A stretch of DNA of 64,000 nucleotides, taken from the NCBI GenBank assembly GCA_046330935.1, contig JAXLRU010000006.1, forward strand, positions 248,001-312,000, given 5' to 3'. Source of the DNA: JAXLRU01 sp046330935. Its GTDB lineage: Bacteria; Actinomycetota; Actinomycetes; Actinomycetales; Kineosporiaceae. Shown here in pieces: positions 1-8,367 of this stretch. A program made the position numbers and the translations under genes. The notes beneath the pieces are model-generated. The model was not told the origin of the DNA. It made no database searches and was given only the letters and a program-made list of their open reading frames with translations. Within the stretch, counting starts at the first letter, position 1; each line of letters opens with the position of its first letter.

Positions 1-200
1 GGGAGGGGCTGGACGACGTCGCGCACGCCGCGGCCCGCGCCGCCGCCGCCTCGGGTACCGAGGTGGTGGGTGCGAGCGTCGACGGGCGCTCCCGCGGCCC
101 GCGCGGGCGCTGGGCCGTGCTGCGCCGGCTGAGGCTGCCGCAGGCCCGGCCACGGGTCGTGCTCGACCTCGACGACGAGGCCGTCCGCGCGGGGAGCTGA
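1..200 (+). CDS. C-terminal fragment of an unknown protein
   Basis: An open frame runs in from the left edge and stops at TGA 198-200, giving the last 65 or so residues. The tail is rich in Ala, Arg and Gly and ends in an acidic stretch (VVLDLDDEAVRAGS). No domain can be recognised from this piece. It converges with the minus-strand gene that ends at 205, so only 4 bases separate the two stops. The codon pattern (third-position G or C almost throughout) supports real coding sequence. Confidence 0.55.
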   Translation, partial: EGLDDVAHAAARAAAASGTEVVGASVDGRSRGPRGRWAVLRRLRLPQARPRVVLDLDDEAVRAGS

Positions 201-204
201 CCGC

Positions 205-558
205 TCAGAGCGCGCGGCGCACCTCGTCGACGCGATCGGTGAGGGCGGGCAGCCCCGCCACGGCTGCCTCGCTCGTCACCTCGAGCAGCTCGTGGGCGAG
301 CACCGCCAGCACGTCCGCCAGGGCGTGCTCGCCCAGCTCGGGCACCGGGTGGGCGGCCTCCCCGCGGGCCGACGCGGCGGCGCCTTCCAACTCCGCCAGC
401 AGGGCCCGCACGTGCGAGACCTCGGCCGCGCTCGCCTCCGGGTCGCGACGACGGGCCGCGGCCCAGCGGGGGCCGAGCACCCGCAGCCGGGCCTCCAGGC
501 GCCCCACCGCCGTCGCGAAGGCGTCCACGGCGGCGCGATCCGTCCCGATCTCGCTCAC
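205..558 (-). CDS. hypothetical helical protein
   Basis: 117-residue protein with a GTG start at 558, read from the minus strand and beginning VSEIGTDRAAVDAF. It is predicted almost entirely alpha-helical: Ala, Leu, Glu and Arg dominate, with heptad-like leucines in the second half (LADVLAVLAHELLEV). No catalytic motif or membrane segment is visible. It starts 10 bp after the stop of the broken amidotransferase gene on the same strand, so the two are probably one transcript. I do not recognise the family and assign no function. Confidence 0.6.
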   Translation of the reverse strand: MSEIGTDRAAVDAFATAVGRLEARLRVLGPRWAAARRRDPEASAAEVSHVRALLAELEGAAASARGEAAHPVPELGEHALADVLAVLAHELLEVTSEAAVAGLPALTDRVDEVRRAL

Positions 559-568
559 GGGCGGGTCG

Positions 569-1431
569 TCACCGGGCGTGGGCCGCCACGCCGGCGGGCG
601 CGGGGATGCGCCCCGTCGAGCCGCCCGTCGAGCCGCCCGTCGGGCGCGCGGCCGCACGCCGACCGCCGGGCGCCCTGCCCCCGGCGCGGCGTCCGGGCGT
701 CGGCGCCGCACCGAAGGACCGCAGCTCGCGCGCGGCCTCGACCAGCCCGGTGAAGAGTGCGGGATCGTCCCCGGCCTCGGGGTGCCACTGCACGCCGAGG
801 CAGAACGGCAGGGACGGGTCCTCCAGCGCCTCCACGGTGCCGTCGTGCGTCCACGCCGTCGCCACCAGGCCCTCGCCGAGCTCGTCGATCGCCTGGTGGT
901 GGTACGTCGGGACGCCCGTGACCTCTGGCGACCGAGCACCTGCGCGAGCCGGCTGTGCGGGTGGACACGCACCGGGTGGGTGCCGTAGATGCCCGGCTCG
1001 GGTGCGTGAGCGGTGTGCCCCACGACGTCGGGCAGGTGCTGCAGCAGGCTCCCGCCGCGGGAGACGTTGAGCAGCTGCATGCCCCGGCACACGCCCAGCA
1101 GGGGCATGCCCCGGCGCTGGGCGGCCTCGAGCAGTTCGAGCTCGGCCGTGTCCCGGTGCGGCGCGGCGACGACCACGCGCTCGTGCGGCTCCTGCCCGTA
1201 TCGGGCCGGATCGACGTCGGCGCCCCCGGCCAGCACCAGCGCGTCGAGGCGCGGCAGCACGGCGGCGACCACCCCCGGCACGGGCGGCAGGAGCACCGGG
1301 ACGCCGCCGGCCGCGGTGATCGCGCGCGGGTACGTCTCCTGCAGGAGGGCGGCCTCGGTGTCCCACACACCCCACCGCGCACGCACGGCGTGGGTGGTGA
1401 TGCCCACGACCACCGGTTCGAGCTCCGACAC
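569..1431 (-). pseudogene. gamma-glutamyl-gamma-aminobutyrate hydrolase-like amidotransferase (peptidase C26), frameshifted
   Basis: Class-I glutamine amidotransferase fold of the C26 family, which hydrolyses gamma-glutamyl amides such as gamma-Glu-GABA. The GTG start at 1431 has GGAGG 8 bases upstream. The first frame holds [13 protein letters not shown], the [15 protein letters not shown] loop and the nucleophile elbow [11 protein letters not shown]. After HSRLAQVLG the frame is lost near 931-933. The rest, [18 protein letters not shown] and the His-Glu pair in [11 protein letters not shown], lies in another frame ending at 569. Adding one base at a GG restores a continuous reading (VLG-SPEVTG), so all three catalytic residues survive but in two frames. 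This is either a single-base deletion or a sequence error. It lies downstream of the APS kinase gene with 82 bp between them. Confidence 0.8.
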
Positions 1432-1513
1432 CGTCCTCACCTCCGAGCGCCCCAGTGTGCCGGGCGCGCCCGAGGGCCGTGGAGGCGGCCCACCCCTCGG
1501 ACCGGTCCGTCGA

Positions 1514-2938
1514 TCAGTTCGCCGTGACCCCGCCGGTCGTGCCGGCCGGCTCGTCGGCCGACCCGTCGGCAGACGCGGCCTCGGCCGGCACCTCGTGGGG
1601 GGCGACCGGCTCGTCGTCGGCGAGGTAGCCCCGCTCGGCGAGCAACGCCCACACCCGCTCGACGGCATCGGCCACCGGCAGGTCGGTCGTGTCGAGCACG
1701 AGGTCGGCGTCGGTGGGCTCCTCGTACGGCGAGGAGATGCCCGTGAACTCGGGGATCAGCCCCTGGCGCGCCTTCGCGTACAGGCCCTTGCGGTCGCGGC
1801 GCTCGCACTCGGCCAGCGGCGTCGAGACGTGCACGAGCACGAAGTCCCCGCTCTCGCGGACCATCTCGCGGACCTCGGCGCGGACCTGCGCGAACGGAGC
1901 GATCGGCGCGCAGATCGCGAGGCCGCCGTGCCGGGTCACCTCGGCGGCCACGAAGCCGATCCGGCGGATGTTGAGGTCCCGGTCGGCGCGGCTGAAGCCC
2001 AGGCCCGAGGACAGCAGGCGCCGCACCTCGTCGCCGTCGAGCATGCTGACGCTGCGCTGGCCGTCGTCGAGCAGCCGCTCGGCCAGGGCCTTGGCCACCG
2101 TCGACTTGCCCGAGCCCGACAGCCCCGTGAAGAAGACCGTGACGCCGCGGCGCGACGGCGGCGGCAGCGTCCGCTCGATCTCGCGGACGCTGGCCGAGTG
2201 CAGGGAGCCCGGCAGCCCCTTCTCGGGCCGCACGCGGATCGGCAGCACGGCACTGGCACCGAACGAGCGGGCGATCTCGTCGATCATCCGGGGTTCCGCG
2301 TGAGGGTCGACGAGGTTGCCCGCCCCGGCCACGGCCTGCGCCGACGGCGCGGGGACGGCGACCACGAGCGACGGCGTGCCCGTCGCCTCGACGTCGGCTG
2401 CCGCGGCCCGAACGGCCCGCACCAGCGGTTCGGGGGCGAGGTCCTTGCGGCGGCCCGCGCCCACGAGCACCAGCCACAGCAGGACGGCGTCGGCGTGGCG
2501 GGCGAGGGTGGCGGCGTCCTCGACCCCGAAGGTGCTCAGGGCGGCGTCGACCGGGACGGCGAGCACGCGGGCCGTGCCGGTGGCCTCCCGCGTGGCGTCC
2601 AGCGCCGCGCGCACCTGCTCGGCGGTGCGGCGGTGGCGGCGGACCGGACCCGCGGTGAAGGGGCGCAGTGCGGCGAGCGGCCCGACCAGGCCGCCGTGCT
2701 CGTCGACGGACAGCGGGGCCGCGAGGGCCACGGGCGTGCCCTCGGCGTCCTCCAGGACGAGGCCGCCCCTGGCCTCGGCGCGGGCCCGCACCTCCTCAGG
2801 CGGGGTGAGGCCCCGCGGCATGGCCGCCAGCGCCCCGCTCACCACGAGTTCGGCGAGGTCGAGCACCGCCGCCGGCGGGTGCCAGGCGGGGTGGGCGGCG
2901 AGCACGCTGTCGAGATCGGCCCCAGTCACGCTGCTCAT
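1514..2938 (-). CDS. cysC: adenylylsulfate kinase with N-terminal sulfurylase-like region
   Basis: 474 residues. The C-terminal half (about 285-440) is a clear APS kinase, which phosphorylates adenosine 5'-phosphosulfate to PAPS in sulfate assimilation. It shows P-loop FTGLSGSGKST, then MLDGDEVRR, FSRADRDLNIRRIGFVA, the lid-like KGLYAKARQG and FTGISSPYEEP. The first 280 residues look like the sulfurylase and PUA-like part of fused Sat-CysC proteins (AALRPFTAGPVRRHRRTAEQ, then a region near MIDEIARSFGASAVLPIRVRPEKGL). I cannot find the sulfurylase QxRN or HP(L)xG signatures, so that half is probably non-catalytic. ATG 2938 is taken as the start; GTG two codons upstream is possible. The sulfurylase subunits cysD and cysN are at 50-52 kb, which fits a dead front half. 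The 30-residue tail is acidic and variable. Confidence 0.85.
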   Translation of the reverse strand: MSSVTGADLDSVLAAHPAWHPPAAVLDLAELVVSGALAAMPRGLTPPEEVRARAEARGGLVLEDAEGTPVALAAPLSVDEHGGLVGPLAALRPFTAGPVRRHRRTAEQVRAALDATREATGTARVLAVPVDAALSTFGVEDAATLARHADAVLLWLVLVGAGRRKDLAPEPLVRAVRAAAADVEATGTPSLVVAVPAPSAQAVAGAGNLVDPHAEPRMIDEIARSFGASAVLPIRVRPEKGLPGSLHSASVREIERTLPPPSRRGVTVFFTGLSGSGKSTVAKALAERLLDDGQRSVSMLDGDEVRRLLSSGLGFSRADRDLNIRRIGFVAAEVTRHGGLAICAPIAPFAQVRAEVREMVRESGDFVLVHVSTPLAECERRDRKGLYAKARQGLIPEFTGISSPYEEPTDADLVLDTTDLPVADAVERVWALLAERGYLADDEPVAPHEVPAEAASADGSADEPAGTTGGVTAN

Positions 2939-3006
2939 GGTCACACATCGGGCACCAGGGGTCGCCGCAGGACACCCGGGTGGACGAACGACATGTCCGG
3001 ACACGC

Positions 3007-3040
3007 CGACGGGCGGCACGGTGTCCCGTACCGCCCGTCG
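3007..3040 (-). terminator. hairpin terminator downstream of the Bax-inhibitor gene
   Basis: A 15-bp inverted repeat (arm CGACGGGCGGCACGG at 3007-3021 and its near-perfect complement at 3026-3040, one mismatch) encloses a 4-base loop. It lies 17 bp beyond the stop at 3058 and before the APS kinase gene. There is no clear T-tract, which is common for GC-rich actinobacterial terminators. Confidence 0.55.
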
Positions 3041-3057
3041 CCGCGAAGCGCGGCTGC

Positions 3058-3915
3058 TCAGTCGTTGCCGCGCAGGATGGCCAGCAGGCGCAGCATCTCC
3101 AGGTACAGCCAGACCAGCGTGACGACCAGGCCGAACGCCGCCGTCCACGCGTAGCGCTGCGGGATGCCGTTGCGGATGCCGCTCTCGACGAAGTCGAAGT
3201 CGAGCACCAGGAACAGCGAGGCGAGCACGACGCCGACGGCGCTGAGCAGGAGCCCGAGGCCGCCGGTGCTGTAGACGCTGGACCAGGCGCCGAACATCAC
3301 GCCGAGCAGGTGGACCAGCGCAAACACCATGTAGCCCACGCCTGCGATCAACAGCATGCGCCGGAACTTGGGCGTCGCGCGCACCGCACCGATCTTGTAC
3401 AGGCCCAGCATGGCGGCGAACGCGCTCAGGGTGCCGAGCACCGCCTGGGCGACGATGCCGTCGAAGCGCGTCTCGTAGGCCAGGCTGATCCCGCCGACGA
3501 AGACGCCCTCGACCGCGGCGTAGGCGAGGATCAGCGGCGGACTCGGCTCACGCTTGAAGCTGTTCACCATCGCCAGCCCGAAGCCCACGAGGGCGGCGAT
3601 CAGCGCGATCCCCAGCTGGTCGGGCTCGAGCAGCGTGTAGGTGGCGCCGGCGGCGAGCACGAGCACGCCGAAGACGAGCGCCGTGCGGACGACGACGTCG
3701 TCGAGGGTCATCCGGCCGGTGCGCGCCGGGCCCGCCGACTCGGCGGCGTACATGTCGCGCAGCTGGTCGGGGCTGAGGTCCTGCGGCGTGCCGCCGTAGC
3801 CGTACGGCGACGGCCCGGACGACGCGCCGCGGCCGCGGGGCGCGGCGTCGAAGGTCGCGTACCCCCCGCGCTTGAACTCCTCGGTGCGGTTGAAGACGGG
3901 GTTGCGGCTTTCCAT
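3058..3915 (-). CDS. Bax inhibitor-1 / YccA family membrane protein
   Basis: 285 residues. The first 75 are a soluble, Gly/Pro/Tyr-rich leader (RGGYATFDAAPRGRG, PSPYGYGGTPQDL). After it come seven hydrophobic segments typical of the BI-1/YccA fold, including VVVRTALVFGVLVLAAGATYTL, GIALIAALVGFGLAMV, LILAYAAVEGVFVGGISLAY and the last pair around GLVVTLVWLYLEMLRLLAIL. The conserved acidic residues of the late loop are present (LDFDFVESGIRNG). Bacterial members are pH-sensitive Ca2+ leak or stress proteins of the inner membrane; the exact role in actinobacteria is unknown. ATG 3915 has GGAGGG 4-5 bases upstream. It appears monocistronic, with a hairpin just after the stop. Confidence 0.88.
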   Translation of the reverse strand: MESRNPVFNRTEEFKRGGYATFDAAPRGRGASSGPSPYGYGGTPQDLSPDQLRDMYAAESAGPARTGRMTLDDVVVRTALVFGVLVLAAGATYTLLEPDQLGIALIAALVGFGLAMVNSFKREPSPPLILAYAAVEGVFVGGISLAYETRFDGIVAQAVLGTLSAFAAMLGLYKIGAVRATPKFRRMLLIAGVGYMVFALVHLLGVMFGAWSSVYSTGGLGLLLSAVGVVLASLFLVLDFDFVESGIRNGIPQRYAWTAAFGLVVTLVWLYLEMLRLLAILRGND

Positions 3916-4076
3916 CGGTCCCTCCGGGATCGATCCTGCGGTGCTGGTGACCCGGTCGCGAGCGGTTCGCCCGCGGTGCCGGGAGGGTCTGCGCCCCACG
4001 TGTGAGCGGCAGCCTACGTCGAGGACGATCCGCGATCGCGTCGAGTTCCCGGCGTGGCCGACCGGTTCCGGGCGCG

Positions 4077-5774
4077 TCAGGGGGCCGAGGTCAGCAGCAG
4101 CGTGATGGTGCCGCCGACACCACGGTTGGAGACCGTGAGCGTCTCGACGCCGGTGCGGACGATCGGGGGCAGCGTCCCCGAGGAGCTGTTGCGGGGCACC
4201 TCGATCGACGGGTAGTCCTCCACGTCCCCCAGGCGTAGCAGCAGCGGGCCCATGAGGTTGTCGGTGACCCGGTAGGTGAGCACCTGGCCCTGGCTGACCT
4301 CGGGGTCGATGAACAGCGTCACCGTCTCCTCCGTCTCCAACTTCACGGTGCGCGCCTGCCCGAGCACGATCCCGTCGTCCCGGTCGAGGTTGACGTGGGC
4401 CTGGGCGCTGCCCGTGCCCGCGCCGATCGGGTCGAGGATCACCGTCTGCGTTCCCGTGTGCTCGACGATGAGGGTGTTGCCGAACCCGTACCGCGGGCTG
4501 ACCGTGCCGAGCACCTCCTCCGCGCCCGAGGCGTCGCGCCAGCGGACCACGGCGTCGACGTCCGACGTCATCTGCAGCAGGTAGCGCTGGTGGTGCCTGG
4601 CCTTGAACTTCAGCGTGGGGTTCGTCCAGGGGGTCGACGCGGTCAGCGTCGTCGCCGGGCCGGGCCGGGCGAGCGTCCCGGGCGTGGCCGGCACCGGTTC
4701 GGGGTCGGCGACGAGGTGCAGCGCGATGCGCAGGCTGCCGGTCGTCCATGCGACCGGGTCGACGACGAGCGTCTGGGTGCCCGTCGTCGCGACCAGCGCG
4801 CTCGACTCCCCCTCGCCGCGCAGGTCGAGCGTCCCCCAGGTGCGCCCGTCGGGGCCTATCAGCCGCCCGGCCGGGGCGATCGCCGGGTCGCCGTTGAACC
4901 GGCGGTCCGTGACCGTGGCGACGACGCGCTGCCCGGCCGTCGCGGCGAACGTGAGGCGCGCCTGCTGGCCCTTCAACGGCAGGGCGACGTCGACGGGCGT
5001 CCCGTCCGCGGGCACGGCCCGCACGACGTCGCGACCCTTCGACAGGTGGACGGGCACGGTCAGCGCCGCCGTCCCGGGGTTGGTCAGGCGCACCTGGTGC
5101 ACGCCCGACATGCTCGTCGTCACGTGGTCGGTGGCCTGTCCCAGGGCGGTGCCGTCGGGGCGCACCACCGCGGCCGTGTCGCGGCCCCCGGGCGACCTCC
5201 GGCCGATCTCCACCAAGCCGAACACCGAGCACTCCATGCGGTAGGCGAGGTCGAGGACGCCGCGGGCGGGCACCGTGACGGTCCTCGGGCCGATGTTCGG
5301 CGTGATCGTGGCCGGGCCGGTCGCGCGGACGCCGACGCTCACCGTGGCGGAGGTGCCGGGGGCGGGGCGCAGGACGACACGGTGCAGGCCCGTGCCGCGG
5401 ATGATCGCCGTGGGGAAGGTGATCGTGCCCGACACGCACTGCCGGGCGGCGATCCGCTGCCCTGCGGGGTCGAGGACGTCACCCACCAGCGGGCACCCCT
5501 GTACCGAGGACCCGTCCGTCGAGGCCGTCACCGACGCGGTCACCGCCTGCCCGGGGACCGCCGTGAACAGCACCTGGATGCCCTGACCCGAGGCCAGGGC
5601 GAATGAGCGCGCCACGTCGTTCACGTGCACGCCGCGGATCAGGCTCGGCAGGGCGAAGGGGGTCGTGGCGTCGGCGGCGCCGCTCGGTGCCGCAGTGACA
5701 GCGGCGCCGGCGAGCATCGCGACGGCGACGACCGAACGGGCCGCTCGGGCGACAGGGAGGCGGGACCGGCGCAT
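4077..5774 (-). CDS. secreted beta-rich protein of unknown function
   Basis: 565 residues starting at ATG 5774. The N-terminus is a Sec signal peptide: MRRSRLPVARAARS, a hydrophobic stretch VVAVAMLAGAAVTAA and a likely cut near GAADA. The mature part has no membrane segment and is rich in Thr, Val, Gly and Asp. It reads as repeated beta-sandwich modules of about 100 residues, each with a similar ending: GTGLHRVVLRPAPGTSATVSV, SGVHQVRLTNPGTAALTVPV, TGTQTLVVDPVAWTTGSLRI and TGTQTVILDPIGAGTGSAQA. This recalls pre-peptidase C-terminal type domains that sit on secreted hydrolases, but no catalytic domain is present. It is an isolated gene with 110 bp to the lipoprotein hydrolase downstream. Function is not assigned. 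Confidence 0.7.
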   Translation of the reverse strand: MRRSRLPVARAARSVVAVAMLAGAAVTAAPSGAADATTPFALPSLIRGVHVNDVARSFALASGQGIQVLFTAVPGQAVTASVTASTDGSSVQGCPLVGDVLDPAGQRIAARQCVSGTITFPTAIIRGTGLHRVVLRPAPGTSATVSVGVRATGPATITPNIGPRTVTVPARGVLDLAYRMECSVFGLVEIGRRSPGGRDTAAVVRPDGTALGQATDHVTTSMSGVHQVRLTNPGTAALTVPVHLSKGRDVVRAVPADGTPVDVALPLKGQQARLTFAATAGQRVVATVTDRRFNGDPAIAPAGRLIGPDGRTWGTLDLRGEGESSALVATTGTQTLVVDPVAWTTGSLRIALHLVADPEPVPATPGTLARPGPATTLTASTPWTNPTLKFKARHHQRYLLQMTSDVDAVVRWRDASGAEEVLGTVSPRYGFGNTLIVEHTGTQTVILDPIGAGTGSAQAHVNLDRDDGIVLGQARTVKLETEETVTLFIDPEVSQGQVLTYRVTDNLMGPLLLRLGDVEDYPSIEVPRNSSSGTLPPIVRTGVETLTVSNRGVGGTITLLLTSAP

Positions 5775-5884
5775 GGCGTGCCCTTTCGCTGGAGCTCGAC
5801 CCGCCCGACGGTACGCGCGCCGCCGCCGTCACCGTGCCGTTTCGGGCGGATCGACGGCGGCGAACTCCCGAACCGGGCTTCGTC

Positions 5885-6715
5885 TCAGCCGAGCAGGAAC
5901 GCGGTGAGGATCGCGGCGACGGGTCGGCCACCCTGCCCGGGGACGCCGTCGGGCAGCATGTCCGTGCCGTGCTCGGCGGTGGGCACGGGCACGAGCGTGA
6001 CCTTGGCGTCTTTGGCGGCGGCGGCGATCGTGCGAGCGGCGGGCAGGAAGTCGGCGTCCTCGGTGCCCGCCATCAGCAGCAGGGGCGCCCGCAGCGCCCG
6101 CGCGCCCGCCACGGCGTCGGCGTTGTACTCGGTGGGGGCCGACAGCGCGGCGACCTTGCGGGCTCCGGCGGGGGTGCCGGCCACCAGCGCGCCCACGCCG
6201 CCCATCGAGGCGCCGGCCAGCACGACCTCGGTCGCGCCGTGGTCGCGGACGTAGCTCGCCATGCGGACGAGGTCTTGACTCGGGTCGACGGAACCGTTCT
6301 CCCCCATGGACAGGGACTTCGAGGACGCGGCCGAGTCGACCGACCAGACCTGGACGCCGCCGCGCGCCGCTAGCGCACGGGCGAACGGCATCCAGCGGCA
6401 GTGGTTCTGCTGAGCCTCGTGCAGCAGCAGGACGGCCCGAGGCCCCGTCCCCACGCCGACCGCGAAGGTGCTCGCCCCGCCCTTGCCGGGCACCGTGACC
6501 TCGCGGTCGCCGCCCTCGTGACAGGTCGACTTGATCTCGCCAGCGGCCTGAGTGCCCGACGCCGTCGCCGTCCCGGCCGGGGCGCCCGTCGTGCCTGCGG
6601 CGGGGGACGCCGAGCCCGTCCCGTCGTCGCTGCAGGCCGCCAGGCCCAGCACGAGCACCGCCCCGGACAGCGCGGCCGCCGCGCGCCGCACCCTTCTCGC
6701 CGTCGAGATCGCCAT
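5885..6715 (-). CDS. alpha/beta-hydrolase lipoprotein (copy 1)
   Basis: 276-residue lipoprotein. The signal sequence MAISTARRVRRAAAALSG...VLVLGLAACSDD ends in a lipobox (LAAC), so the mature protein should be anchored to the outer face of the membrane. After a Thr/Gly/Ala-rich linker comes an alpha/beta-hydrolase core with AVLLLHEAQQNHC, the nucleophile elbow VVLAGASMGGVGAL (Ser in GASMG), the acid in LLMAGTEDADFLP and the late histidine in VPTAEHGTDMLPDG. The order Ser-Asp-His is that of dienelactone hydrolase/esterase-like enzymes; the substrate cannot be read from sequence. It is a clear paralogue of the next gene upstream (6785-7534), 69 bp away on the same strand. Confidence 0.8.
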   Translation of the reverse strand: MAISTARRVRRAAAALSGAVLVLGLAACSDDGTGSASPAAGTTGAPAGTATASGTQAAGEIKSTCHEGGDREVTVPGKGGASTFAVGVGTGPRAVLLLHEAQQNHCRWMPFARALAARGGVQVWSVDSAASSKSLSMGENGSVDPSQDLVRMASYVRDHGATEVVLAGASMGGVGALVAGTPAGARKVAALSAPTEYNADAVAGARALRAPLLLMAGTEDADFLPAARTIAAAAKDAKVTLVPVPTAEHGTDMLPDGVPGQGGRPVAAILTAFLLG

Positions 6716-6784
6716 GGGCCGAGCCTGCCGAGAGCATCCGCACCCGCGCGACCCCGAACGGGTTGCGATGCGGTTGCGGGTGGG

Positions 6785-7534
6785 TCACGCCAGGAGGAAC
6801 TCGGCGAGGATCTCCGACACCTTCCTGCCGTCGAGCTCGTAGTGCAGCATCGACGTGCCGTGACCGCCGGTCGGCACCTCGACCAGCGTCACGTGCGCGG
6901 GGTTCGCGGCCTTCATCGCCTGAGCCGGACCGGTGAAGTCGGTGTCGGCGACGCCGACCAGCACCAGCCCGGGCACCGTCAGCGCCTTCGCTCCCCCGAC
7001 GCCGTCCACGCCCTGCCAGATGTCGGGCGCCGAGAGCGCCGCCACGCGGGCGGCACCCACCTGCCCGGCCACCGACAGCGCCGTCGCACCGCCCATGGAC
7101 GCCCCCGCGAGCACGACCTCCCGCGCGCCGTGCGCCCGCACGTACTCCGCGGTGCGGACGAGGTCGGGGCGGGGGTCGCTGCCCCCCACCGACCGCGAGT
7201 TCGGCGTCGACGACGAGTCGATCGCCCACGCCTGGACGCCTCTACCTGCGACGAGCCGCGCGAAGTCGATCCACGCGCAGTGGTCGGACTCGGCCTCGTG
7301 CAACAGGAGCACCGCCCGCGGGCCGCTGCCGACCGTCACCGCGAACGTCGACTGGCCGTCGGGGCCGGGGATGACCACCTCGCGGTCACCGTCCGCGTGG
7401 CACGCCGAGCGGTAGTGAGGCTCCGCCGCCCGCCCGTCGCCGTCACCATCGCCGCTTCCGCAGGCCACCAGCCCCAGCGCGAGAGCTGCCGCAAGAGCCG
7501 CCGTCATGCGCCTTCTTCCACCCGTGATCGTCAC
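6785..7534 (-). CDS. alpha/beta-hydrolase lipoprotein (copy 2)
   Basis: 249-residue lipoprotein. GTG 7534 is preferred because it gives a basic n-region (MTITGGRRR) before the hydrophobic stretch and the lipobox LVAC; ATG 7507 would leave no positive charge. The hydrolase core mirrors copy 1: RAVLLLHEAESDHCAWIDFA, elbow VVLAGASMGGATALS, LVGVADTDFTGP and VPTGGHGTSMLHYELDG. The shared block CHADGDREVVIPG in this copy and CHEGGDREVTVPG in copy 1 shows a tandem duplication rather than convergence. Divergence is large, so the two may differ in substrate. It is the last gene before the defence island. Confidence 0.78.
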   Translation of the reverse strand: MTITGGRRRMTAALAAALALGLVACGSGDGDGDGRAAEPHYRSACHADGDREVVIPGPDGQSTFAVTVGSGPRAVLLLHEAESDHCAWIDFARLVAGRGVQAWAIDSSSTPNSRSVGGSDPRPDLVRTAEYVRAHGAREVVLAGASMGGATALSVAGQVGAARVAALSAPDIWQGVDGVGGAKALTVPGLVLVGVADTDFTGPAQAMKAANPAHVTLVEVPTGGHGTSMLHYELDGRKVSEILAEFLLA

Positions 7535-7658
7535 GTCAGTCAGCCTGTCCCCTCCTTGGTGATCCGGCCAGGGCCGCTGGCCGCTCACCGCGTCCGCGGG
7601 GCGGGCGAGGGGGAGGGACGGTCTGGGTCACAATGGAGCCCGCGCCAGGGAGGTGGTC

Positions 7659-8366
7659 ATGGTCGACAGGTTCGAGACGCCGATCTACACGGTGGCCGAG
7701 GCGGCTCGGTACCTCCGCGTCCCCGATTCCACCTTCCGCGCGTGGGCGGCTGGGTACCGGCGCCGCAGCCAGGGCAGACCCGAGGTGTTCGGTGAGCCGG
7801 TGATCGCGACGGTAGCGCCGGCGCAAGGCCGCGGGCCAGTCGTCCCGTTCGTCGGGCTCGCCGAAGGCTTGGTGCTCGCCGCGTTGAGGAACAGCGGAGT
7901 CCCCCTGCAGCGCATCCGCCCCGCGCTGGCCCGCTTGGCCTCCGAGTTCGGGGTCGCCCATGCCCTCGCCTCCCGCCGCTTGTACAGCGACGGAGCCGAG
8001 GTGCTCTTCGACTACGCGGATGCGAGCGACCCGGACGAGGCGCGAGCTCTTCGCAGCCTCGTGGTGGTGCGCAACGGACAGCGTGTCTTCAACGACGTCG
8101 TCGCTGCCTACCTGCGCCGGGTCGAGTTCGGGGACGACGGCTACCCCACGCTGATCGAACTGCCCGGCTACGCGGTGGCGAAGGTCGTCGTGGATCCGGC
8201 GCGAGGCTTCGGGCAGCCGATCTTCCGTCGCGGTGGGGCTCGCGTCGAGGACGCCCTCTCGATGTTCCGCGCCGGCGAGTCGCTGGAGACGGTCGCGGAG
8301 GAGTACCGCATCTCCGTCCCGGAGCTTGAGGACGTCGTCCGCATCGCGACGTTGCTCGCCGCCTGA
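7659..8366 (+). CDS. VapB45-like antitoxin (HTH plus DUF433)
   Basis: 235 residues. The N-terminus has a MerR-like helix-turn-helix (IYTVAEAARYLRVPDSTFRAWAAG). The C-terminal third is a DUF433-type helical domain (RGGARVEDALSMFRAGESLETVAEEYRISVPELEDVVRIA). This architecture matches VapB45-type antitoxins, which bind and neutralise the toxin encoded next and usually repress their own operon. ATG 7659 follows GGGAGG (7648-7653) at good spacing, better than the GTG two codons earlier. The toxin gene begins 1 bp after the stop, so the genes are translationally coupled. This pair forms the left edge of the defence island. Confidence 0.78.
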   Translation: MVDRFETPIYTVAEAARYLRVPDSTFRAWAAGYRRRSQGRPEVFGEPVIATVAPAQGRGPVVPFVGLAEGLVLAALRNSGVPLQRIRPALARLASEFGVAHALASRRLYSDGAEVLFDYADASDPDEARALRSLVVVRNGQRVFNDVVAAYLRRVEFGDDGYPTLIELPGYAVAKVVVDPARGFGQPIFRRGGARVEDALSMFRAGESLETVAEEYRISVPELEDVVRIATLLAA

Positions 8367-8367
8367 G

